Origin: Roseobacter sp.
GTDB lineage: Bacteria; Pseudomonadota; Alphaproteobacteria; Rhodobacterales; Rhodobacteraceae
Reading direction: 5' to 3'
Length of the DNA: 12,622 nt
NCBI GenBank assembly: GCA_024636425.1
Contig: JAGXHB010000152.1
Coordinates: forward strand, 1 to 12,622
The first letter of the stretch is position 1. Each line of letters starts with the position of its first letter. The notes below the pieces were generated by a model. The model was not told the DNA's origin. It saw only the letters and a program-made list of their open reading frames with translations, and ran no database searches. A program made the translations under genes and the position numbers. Shown piece after piece: positions 1-5,369 of the stretch.

Positions 1-1
1 G

Positions 2-415
2 ATCGTGGAATATCACTACAAGAACAACGATCTTGGTGATCCGCTGGTGACCGAAGAACACATCGCCGCTTTTGGCTGGGCGGGTCAGCAGGACATGGAA
101 GACATCCTGAGCCTTGCGCTGCGGGTCAACGACTTCATGTCCGGCGTGATGATGGCGGTCGGGATCAGGCTGATCGACTTCAAGATCGAAGTGGGGCGCG
201 TCTATGACGGTGATTTCCAGCGTCTGATCATCGCCGACGAGATCAGCCCCGACAGTTGCCGCCTTTGGGACATCGAAACCGGCCAAAAGCTTGATAAGGA
301 TGTTTTCCGTCGCGATCTGGGGTCGCTGACAGATGCCTACACGGAAGTTGCGCGGCGGTTGGGCGTAATGCCCAAGACGTCGACACCGATGATGAAACCC
401 ACGTTGATCAACTAG
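2..415 (+). CDS. purC: Phosphoribosylaminoimidazole-succinocarboxamide synthase (SAICAR synthetase), 3' part only
   Basis: This is the C-terminal 137 residues or so of PurC; the family is usually about 235-255 residues, so roughly the first half lies outside the window. PurC is a cytosolic purine-pathway enzyme that joins CAIR and aspartate using ATP to give SAICAR. The visible part begins in frame at base 2 with IVEYHYKNNDLGDP, a typical PurC stretch. It also contains the family signature around LIDFKIEVGRVYDGDF and the conserved DEISPDSCRLWD block near the active site. An in-frame GTG at base 5 should not be taken as a start, because homology continues upstream of it. The stop TAG is at 413-415. 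purS follows after 51 bases in the same direction with no terminator between them, so the three pur genes are probably co-transcribed. Confidence 0.95.
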   Translation: MVEYHYKNNDLGDPLVTEEHIAAFGWAGQQDMEDILSLALRVNDFMSGVMMAVGIRLIDFKIEVGRVYDGDFQRLIIADEISPDSCRLWDIETGQKLDKDVFRRDLGSLTDAYTEVARRLGVMPKTSTPMMKPTLIN

Positions 416-436
416 GTCGGCGTTGGAAATGAGTTT

Positions 437-448
437 ATTTTGCAAAAT
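437..448. repeat. Perfect 12-bp palindrome upstream of purS
   Basis: ATTTTGCAAAAT reads the same on both strands and lies in the purC-purS gap, ending five bases before the AGGGGGA ribosome binding site of purS. It could be an operator half-pair, a small RNA stem, or chance in an AT-rich gap. It is not a close match to the enterobacterial PurR box. Part of it, TTGCAAAATGAA with the flanking bases, recurs upstream of rne at 5008-5019. Confidence 0.4.
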
Positions 449-466
449 GAAGCAGGGGGACGCGCC

Positions 467-697
467 ATGAAAGCACGGGTGCATGTGATGTTGAAGAACG
501 GTGTCCTGGACCCTCAGGGCGAGGCGGTGCGGCACGCGCTTGGGGCGATGGGCTTTGACGGGGTCAAGGGTGTGCGTCAGGGCAAGGTGATCGAGCTCGA
601 TCTGGCAGACGATGCGACACAGGCCGATGTCGAGGCGATGTGCGACAGGCTGCTCGCCAACACGGTCATCGAATCCTACAGCGTGGAGATGGTCTGA
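467..697 (+). CDS. purS: Phosphoribosylformylglycinamidine synthase subunit PurS
   Basis: This 76-residue protein is the small subunit of the three-part FGAM synthetase (PurS-PurQ-PurL), which converts FGAR to FGAM in purine synthesis. PurS is a small dimer that bridges the glutaminase PurQ and the synthetase PurL. The sequence MKARVHVMLKNGVLDPQGEA and the later GVRQGKVIELDL are typical of the family, and the length fits. I chose the ATG at 467 because a strong AGGGGGA ribosome binding site lies at 454-460, six bases upstream; a TTG at 440 would add nine residues not seen in the family. The stop TGA overlaps the purQ ATG by one base (TGATG), so translation of the two subunits is probably coupled. 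PurL itself is not in the window. Confidence 0.95.
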   Translation: MKARVHVMLKNGVLDPQGEAVRHALGAMGFDGVKGVRQGKVIELDLADDATQADVEAMCDRLLANTVIESYSVEMV

Positions 698-1365
698 TGC
701 ACGCAGCGGTCGTCGTTTTCCCCGGCTCCAACTGCGACCGTGATCTGGCGGTCGCTTTCAAGGCGGCGGGTGCAAAGGTCTCAATGGTCTGGCACAAGGA
801 TACGGCGCTGCCCGAGGGTGTCGATATCGTGGGCGTGCCGGGCGGTTTTTCCTATGGCGATTACCTGCGCTGCGGTGCGATTGCCGCCAACTCTCCGATC
901 TGCCGCGAAGTGGCCACCCATGCGGAGCGCGGCGGCTATGTGCTGGGCGTGTGCAACGGCTTTCAGGTGCTGACCGAAACGGGCCTTCTGCCCGGTGCGC
1001 TGTTGCGCAACGCGGGTCTGAAATACATCTGCAAGACCGTGGGGCTGAAAGTGGCCACGTCGGACAGCGACTTTACCAGCGGGTACGACGCGGGGGCTGT
1101 GATCGACATTCCGATTGCGCACCACGATGGCAACTATTTCACCGACCCCGACACCATCGCGGCGTTGCATGCACAGGACCGTGTTGCCTTTACCTATACC
1201 GACAATCCCAATGGCGCGCAGGCGGATATCGCGGGCATCCTATCGGCCAATCGCCGCGTGCTTGGCATGATGCCGCATCCCGAACGCGCTGCGGACGCCG
1301 GGCATGGCGGCACGGACGGGGCGGCGCTCTTCCGCGCATTGGCGGGGTCACTGGTCACAGCGTGA
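697..1365 (+). CDS. purQ: Phosphoribosylformylglycinamidine synthase glutaminase subunit PurQ
   Basis: This 222-residue class I glutamine amidotransferase releases ammonia from glutamine and supplies it to PurL for FGAM formation. The N-terminus MHAAVVVFPGSNCDRD and the segment GVPGGFSYGDYLRCGAIA are hallmark PurQ sequences. The catalytic triad can be placed: nucleophile Cys86 in GVCNGFQ, and His194 and Glu196 in MMPHPERA. The length matches the family. The start at 697 overlaps the purS stop by one base, and its ribosome binding site would lie within the purS coding end. Upstream in-frame codons from 640 are inside purS and do not look like PurQ. The next gene starts 36 bases downstream and appears to have its own promoter, so purQ may be the last gene of the purine unit here. 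Confidence 0.96.
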   Translation: MHAAVVVFPGSNCDRDLAVAFKAAGAKVSMVWHKDTALPEGVDIVGVPGGFSYGDYLRCGAIAANSPICREVATHAERGGYVLGVCNGFQVLTETGLLPGALLRNAGLKYICKTVGLKVATSDSDFTSGYDAGAVIDIPIAHHDGNYFTDPDTIAALHAQDRVAFTYTDNPNGAQADIAGILSANRRVLGMMPHPERAADAGHGGTDGAALFRALAGSLVTA

Positions 1366-1366
1366 C

Positions 1367-1395
1367 TTGAGTGCAGGCTTGCGGTTGCGTAGATT
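1367..1395 (+). promoter_or_regulatory. Predicted housekeeping promoter for dctB-dctD, leaderless arrangement
   Basis: TTGAGT at 1367-1372 (4 of 6 matches to TTGACA) and TAGATT at 1390-1395 (4 of 6 to TATAAT) are separated by 17 bases, the ideal spacing. The expected transcription start, seven bases past the -10 box, falls on base 1402, the A of the dctB ATG. The ATG has no Shine-Dalgarno sequence in front of it, which agrees with a leaderless mRNA. The evidence is sequence match only. Confidence 0.45.
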
Positions 1396-1401
1396 GGCAG
1401 C

Positions 1402-3162
1402 ATGTACCGGTCTGCGCCCTCTCGTGAAACTCCGATCTCAGTCAGTTGGCGTGTCCGGCTGGCTTTGGCGTTGTTGCTGGTCGTCGCGATTGCGACAATT
1501 TCCATCACCAACAAGCTGCTGACCGACCGCTTTACCAACAGCACCCGTAGCCGCGCGGAGCTGCGGATCGCGCTTTACAGCGGCAACCTGTTGGCCGAAT
1601 TGCGCCAGAATGCCATCGTGCCACAGCTTCTGGCACGCGACCCTGCGCTGATCGAGGCGCTGACGCGGTCTGATTATTCGCTCTCGACCCAGCGGCTGAT
1701 TTCATTTGTCGAAGAAATCGGCGCGGCGTCCTTGATGCTGTACGATATCGACGGGCGCACTGTGGCCGCGACAGACCGCAACCGGCTGGGGGCCGCCCAC
1801 CGGATGGAGCCTTATTTTGTCGATGCGCTGCGGTCGAATTCAACCGTCTTCAGTGTTATTCCGCGCGATACCGGCGGCTACCGCTTCTTTTATTCGCGGC
1901 GCATCCAGGAAGGCGGGTCAACCTTGGGCGTGATCGCCGCAGAGGTTGATTTGCAGCGTTTCGAGCGGGCCTGGGCCGGCATTTCAGACGCCGTGATCGT
2001 GACCGACAGCACCAATGCGATCATCATGGCGACCGAGCCGCGCTGGCGGGGGCTGACCGAAGCCGAAGCCCTGTCAAACGAGACCCCGCAAAGTGCGATC
2101 GAGCGCGCAATCAAGGCGACCGCCGACTGGACAGCGCTGCCGCCCGACGCCTATCTGCAGGGCGAGGCCGTGATGCGGCTGTCATCGCGGATACCGTTTC
2201 GGGGCTGGCGGATCACCAGCTATACCACCTACGCTTCAGTGCGCGAAAAGGTGAATGGTGTGCTGGCGCTTGAGGTCATGGGCTTTGCCATCCTGCTGGC
2301 CCTGACGTTCTATGCCCTGAGCCGTCGTACGGCGGGCCGTGCGGCGCTGATCCAGCGCGAATCTGCCGAGTTGCGCGCACTGAACGTGGCGCTTCAGCGC
2401 GAGATCGCAGAGCGCAAGCGGGTCCAGCAGACCCTTGCCGTGGCCGAGCAGACACTTGAGCAATCGAGCAAGCTTGCCGCCTTGGGCGAGATGTCGGCGG
2501 CGGTCAGTCATGAATTGAACCAGCCGCTGGCCGCAATGAAGACCTATCTTGCGGGGGCGCGGCTGTTGATGCGGCGGAACCGGCTGGACGAAGCGCTTAG
2601 TTCCTTCGGGCGGATCGATGACCTGATCGAGCGGATGGGGGCCATTACCAAGCAGCTCAAAAGCTATGCACGCAAGGGCCAGCAGACGTTTTCGCCTTTT
2701 GACATGGGCGACGCGCTTGCATCGTCGCTGTCAATGATGGAGCCGCAGTTGCGACAGCGGCAGGTGCAGATCAATCGGATCTTACCGGATGTCCCCGTCA
2801 CCGTGATGGGTGACCGGATGCGTGTTGAACAAGTGCTGGTCAACCTCTTGCGCAACGCCCTTGACGCCACCAAGTCGGAACGAAACCCCACGGTGGAGAT
2901 TATACTGTCAGCGGGTGAAACCGCGACACTTACGGTACGCGACAACGGGCCGGGGATCGAAGACCTCGACGCGTTGTTCGAACCGTTTTACACGACCAAG
3001 CAACCTGGTGACGGTGTCGGGCTTGGGTTGGCCATTTCGTCGGGGATCGTGAATGATCTGGGCGGACGGCTGACAGCGCGCAACGGCCAGAACGGCGGCG
3101 CGGTTTTTGAAATGCAGCTGCCCATTGTGGACAGCACGGATAATACACAGGCGGCGGAGTAA
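1402..3162 (+). CDS. dctB: DctB-like sensor histidine kinase
   Basis: This 586-residue inner-membrane kinase most resembles DctB, the C4-dicarboxylate sensor. It has a transmembrane segment at about 18-37 and a periplasmic region at about 38-285 of the length expected for a double PAS-like (Cache) sensor. A second transmembrane segment lies at about 288-306, followed by a charged coiled coil at about 313-355. The HisKA domain has the phosphoacceptor His370 in AAVSHELNQPLAAMKTY. The ATPase domain shows the N box (LVNLLRNALDA, Asn485), G1 (RDNGPGI, 513-519), the F box (LFEPFYTTK) and G2 (GVGLGLA). All catalytic boxes are intact. It lies three bases upstream of its response regulator, with which it should form a phosphorelay. 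No dicarboxylate transporter is nearby, so the ligand is an inference from family resemblance. The start has no ribosome binding site; see the predicted leaderless promoter. Confidence 0.85.
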   Translation: MYRSAPSRETPISVSWRVRLALALLLVVAIATISITNKLLTDRFTNSTRSRAELRIALYSGNLLAELRQNAIVPQLLARDPALIEALTRSDYSLSTQRLISFVEEIGAASLMLYDIDGRTVAATDRNRLGAAHRMEPYFVDALRSNSTVFSVIPRDTGGYRFFYSRRIQEGGSTLGVIAAEVDLQRFERAWAGISDAVIVTDSTNAIIMATEPRWRGLTEAEALSNETPQSAIERAIKATADWTALPPDAYLQGEAVMRLSSRIPFRGWRITSYTTYASVREKVNGVLALEVMGFAILLALTFYALSRRTAGRAALIQRESAELRALNVALQREIAERKRVQQTLAVAEQTLEQSSKLAALGEMSAAVSHELNQPLAAMKTYLAGARLLMRRNRLDEALSSFGRIDDLIERMGAITKQLKSYARKGQQTFSPFDMGDALASSLSMMEPQLRQRQVQINRILPDVPVTVMGDRMRVEQVLVNLLRNALDATKSERNPTVEIILSAGETATLTVRDNGPGIEDLDALFEPFYTTKQPGDGVGLGLAISSGIVNDLGGRLTARNGQNGGAVFEMQLPIVDSTDNTQAAE

Positions 3163-3165
3163 ATT

Positions 3166-4500
3166 ATGGCTCAGGCAATGAAAATCGCGATTGTTGATGA
3201 TGAACAGGACATGCGGCAGTCGATCAGCCAATGGCTGGCACTGTCAGGATATGACACGGAAACCTTTGCGAGCGCAGAGGACGCACTGAAAAGTCTGGGG
3301 CCGGATTATCCGGGCATTGTCATTTCGGACATCAAAATGCCGGGTATGGGCGGGATGGAATTCCTTAAAAAGCTGATGGGAAGCGACAGTGCACTGCCGG
3401 TCATCATGATCACAGGTCACGGCGATGTTCCGATGGCTGTTGAAGCGATGCGCGTCGGGGCGTTCGACTTTCTTGAAAAACCATTCAACCCGGACCGGAT
3501 GAGCGAGCTTGCCAAGAAGGCGACAAATGCGCGCCGTCTGGTGATGGACAACCGCGCGCTGCGCCGGGAATTGTCGGACGGCAGCCAGTTGATGAAAAAG
3601 CTGATCGGCGGCTCGCCTGTGATGGAACGGTTGCGCGAGGATATTCTGGATCTGGGGCAGGCCGACGGCCATGTGCTGATTGACGGCGAAACCGGCACTG
3701 GCAAGACGTTGGTGGCGCATGCGCTGCATGCCGTGGGCAGCCGCGCAGGCAAGAAATTCGTGCTGGTCAGCTGCGGTGCCCTTGAGGAAGACGCGCTGAG
3801 CAAACGCCTGTTCGGCCCGATGATGCCCGAGGACGCGCAACTGCCCGCCATCGAGGAGGCGCGTGGCGGAACCTTGGTGCTTGAAGGAATCGAGGCGCTT
3901 AGCGAGACGCTGCAAGCCCGCCTGCTCAGCGCGATCAACGATCAGGGGACACCTGCCGAAACCCGCATTGTTGCCATTTCAAACCTGCAGGAAGCGGGCC
4001 GCACCTCGGAAGACGCGCTTCGGTCGGATCTGTTCTACCGTCTGGCGGCCTTGCGGATCACCGTGCCGCCCTTGCGCCAGCGTGGCGAAGATATTCTGAC
4101 GCTGTTTACCCGCCTGAGCGAGGAATTTGCGGATGAATATGGCTGCGAAGCCCCCACGGTGTCGGCGCAGGAAGCCGCGCAGTTGTTGCAGGCCCCATGG
4201 CCCGGCAACGTGCGCCAGTTGATCAATGTGGCCGAGCGCGCAGTTTTGCAATCGCGCCGCGGATCAGGCTCAATCGCGTCGTTGCTGATGTCCGATCACG
4301 AGGAAATGCAGCCGGTGATGACCACGGATGGCAAGCCGCTCAAGGAGTATGTCGAGGCGTTTGAACGCATGCTGATCGACAATACCATGCGGCGTCACAA
4401 GGGATCTATCGCCAGCGTGATGGACGAATTATGTCTGCCACGCCGGACGCTGAACGAGAAAATGGCGAAATATGCCCTGCAACGGTCCGATTATCTCTAG
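3166..4500 (+). CDS. dctD: DctD-like NtrC-family response regulator lacking the GAFTGA motif
   Basis: This 444-residue regulator has the NtrC-family order. The receiver domain (about 5-120) has acidic residues Asp11/Asp12, phosphoacceptor Asp55 in SDIKMPGM, Thr83 and Lys105. The AAA+ domain (about 145-365) is followed by a C-terminal Fis-type helix-turn-helix (about 405-440; RRTLNEKMAKY). Walker A is intact (GETGTGKT, 174-181), as are the DLFYRL block (288-293) and WPGNVRQL (345-352). Two key sites are changed. After LFG (215-217), where sigma-54 activators carry GAFTGA, the sequence is PMMPEDAQLP and the loop is shorter. Walker B reads GGTLVLEGI instead of the usual GGTLFLDEI. It may therefore act with the housekeeping sigma factor, as is established for Rhodobacter capsulatus NtrC. 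GGAG at 3156-3159 is the ribosome binding site. ATG at 3178, nearer the receiver strand, is an alternative start. Confidence 0.85.
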   Translation: MAQAMKIAIVDDEQDMRQSISQWLALSGYDTETFASAEDALKSLGPDYPGIVISDIKMPGMGGMEFLKKLMGSDSALPVIMITGHGDVPMAVEAMRVGAFDFLEKPFNPDRMSELAKKATNARRLVMDNRALRRELSDGSQLMKKLIGGSPVMERLREDILDLGQADGHVLIDGETGTGKTLVAHALHAVGSRAGKKFVLVSCGALEEDALSKRLFGPMMPEDAQLPAIEEARGGTLVLEGIEALSETLQARLLSAINDQGTPAETRIVAISNLQEAGRTSEDALRSDLFYRLAALRITVPPLRQRGEDILTLFTRLSEEFADEYGCEAPTVSAQEAAQLLQAPWPGNVRQLINVAERAVLQSRRGSGSIASLLMSDHEEMQPVMTTDGKPLKEYVEAFERMLIDNTMRRHKGSIASVMDELCLPRRTLNEKMAKYALQRSDYL

Positions 4501-4512
4501 ATCCTCCCGCTG

Positions 4513-4803
4513 TTACAGGCGCGTTTTGATCAGTTCTTTCGGGATGCCGGCCGCATCGGTGTAGCAGGTCCAGGACGGGGTGGCTGGCAGGTCGATGATG
4601 TGCTGGTTGATCTCGACGATCGGGATTGTGGTGTTGACGACGCCGCCTGCAACGCCGGTGTGCGTCTCGACTGCGCGGATGCATCTTTTTTGAGCGGCAG
4701 CATCGGCTGCTGCAGCTGGGTCAGCCGGTGTGGTCATGTCTTCGCAAGCGGCGAGGGCGGCAAAGGGCAGGCAGAACGCCAGTCGCAGGGAAAAATGCAT
4801 CAT
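4513..4803 (-). CDS. Small predicted lipoprotein of unknown function
   Basis: This 96-residue protein starts MMHFSLRLAFCLPFAALAACED: a short basic n-region, a hydrophobic segment and a lipobox LAAC. It is probably exported and lipid-anchored at Cys20. The mature part is short, with an Ala/Asp-rich linker (about 25-37) and then a small domain with two more cysteines (CIRAV and WTCYTD) and a closing GIPKELIK. The pattern of a tryptophan-cysteine pair followed by a glycine turn recalls small uncharacterised Rhodobacteraceae lipoproteins; I do not recognise a function. GAGGA lies four bases before the first ATG and seven before the second (4800), so either may be the start. Longer in-frame starts up to 4923 would put the signal peptide 40 residues inside and are rejected. 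It is convergent with dctD, leaving only 12 bases between the stops. Confidence 0.75.
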   Translation of the reverse strand: MMHFSLRLAFCLPFAALAACEDMTTPADPAAAADAAAQKRCIRAVETHTGVAGGVVNTTIPIVEINQHIIDLPATPSWTCYTDAAGIPKELIKTRL

Positions 4804-4819
4804 TTCGTCCTCAGGGTTG

Positions 4820-4847
4820 GGGCATGCGGTGCTTCGCATAAATGCCC
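4820..4847 (-). promoter_or_regulatory. Hairpin in the predicted 5' leader of the small lipoprotein gene
   Basis: Read on the plus strand, GGGCATGCG (4820-4828) pairs with CGCAT (4835-4839) and then, after an AAAT bulge, with GCCC (4844-4847). This gives nine base pairs around a six-base loop. It lies about eight bases upstream of the lipoprotein ribosome binding site. It has no proper T-tract in either direction, so it is not a standard terminator; it may affect mRNA stability or translation. Confidence 0.4.
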
Positions 4848-4858
4848 TTTCGCCCCGG

Positions 4859-4887
4859 ACATTTTCCTCACAGACCCGTGATGTCAA
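4859..4887 (-). promoter_or_regulatory. Candidate promoter of the small lipoprotein gene
   Basis: On the minus strand a perfect TTGACA -35 box lies at 4887-4882. At 17 bases spacing the -10 position reads AAATGT (4864-4859), a poor match. Strong -35 and weak -10 boxes are common in this group. The implied leader is about 48 bases and carries the hairpin at 4820-4847. Confidence 0.4.
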
Positions 4888-4940
4888 GCGAGGGGACTGC
4901 TTTGCCGCCTTTTGGCCCGGCAAGGAGCGGCCAGAATAGG

Positions 4941-4964
4941 GACAATTGGAGATTGCCCATTGTC
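4941..4964. repeat. Imperfect inverted repeat, possible operator or hairpin
   Basis: GACAATTGG (4941-4949) and CCCATTGTC (4956-4964) are complementary at eight of nine positions around a six-base centre AGATTG. It sits between the two outward-facing TTGACA boxes, where a regulator of either neighbour could bind. There is no T-run after it. Confidence 0.35.
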
Positions 4965-5031
4965 ATTTGGCCACATCTGCCATTAACTAGAGACAGGGCG
5001 CGCGGCATTGCAAAATGAAACGTCCCGCCCT

Positions 5032-5037
5032 TTGACA
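5032..5037 (+). promoter_or_regulatory. Candidate -35 box for rne
   Basis: A perfect TTGACA lies 332 bases upstream of the rne start. No convincing -10 box follows at 16-18 bases; GATAAC at 5051-5056 is too close. If this is the promoter, transcription would start near 5067 and the rne leader would be about 300 bases long. Long autoregulatory rne leaders are established in Escherichia coli, so the arrangement is plausible. Confidence 0.3.
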
Positions 5038-5066
5038 GTTTCGCTGCCTCGATAACCCGGTAACCG

Positions 5067-5369
5067 GTGTACGGGCAGACCGATTTGGCCCTTAAAAAAG
5101 GCCTGAGAACCGCTGACGATTGATTTCGGACCAAGGTCCGGACCAAGCGCAGTATTTTAATGGATATGATCGGTGCTTACCCACCCGTCATGTCGGAGAA
5201 GAACCGCGATGACGCGCGCAGACGCCATGAGCAGACAGACAGACGGCCTTTTGGGCCCATCCTTTACAGGATCTGTCCTTGCCGCGTCACCCATCGCCCT
5301 GACAAGACATACCCTGCCGCGCGGTGCCCCACCGGGACGCAAGCGTGCGCAGCTGTGCAAAATGGATTT
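5067..5369 (+). promoter_or_regulatory. Probable long 5' leader of rne
   Basis: The start of this leader is inferred from the TTGACA box, so the left edge is uncertain. It contains several local stems: CGGACC/GGTCCG (5127-5140), ATCCT/AGGAT (5259-5272) with an overlapping alternative ACAG/CTGT (5266-5276), and CGGTG/CACCG (5322-5334). Overlapping alternative stems suit a structured RNA that RNase E could cleave to control its own mRNA. No known riboswitch class is recognised. Confidence 0.35.
5127..5147 (+). repeat. CGGACCAAG direct repeat with internal inverted repeat
   Basis: CGGACCAAG occurs at 5127-5135 and again at 5139-5147, a 12-base period. The first copy also forms a perfect inverted repeat with what follows (CGGACC-AA-GGTCCG, 5127-5140). 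This could be a protein-binding site or an RNA hairpin in the rne leader. Confidence 0.4.

Larger units (their letters stand above)
4804..5369. other. 566-base intergenic region between the lipoprotein gene and rne
   Basis: This is the only long stretch without a supported gene. From left to right it holds the lipoprotein leader and promoter (minus strand), an imperfect inverted repeat (4941-4964), a TTGCAAAATGAA motif shared with the purC-purS gap (5008-5019) and a TTGACA box on the plus strand (5032-5037). Further right are CGGACCAAG direct repeats (5127-5147), a CAGA triplet run (5232-5244) and small hairpins in the likely rne leader. Open frames crossing it lack ribosome binding sites and recognisable protein features. 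Confidence 0.7.

Noticed and set aside
4804..4923. Longer N-terminus for the small lipoprotein
   Set aside because: It would bury the signal peptide and lipobox 40 residues inside the protein; the ATG pair at 4803/4800 has a GAGGA site.
4868..5146. 92-codon minus-strand frame in the intergenic region
   Set aside because: It starts at TTG with no Shine-Dalgarno sequence, covers the lipoprotein promoter, and its translation looks like random sequence.
5160..5369. 70-codon in-frame extension upstream of rne
   Set aside because: The frame is open from an ATG at 5160, but the residues do not resemble any RNase E N-terminus and no ribosome binding site precedes that ATG; the family start is at 5370.
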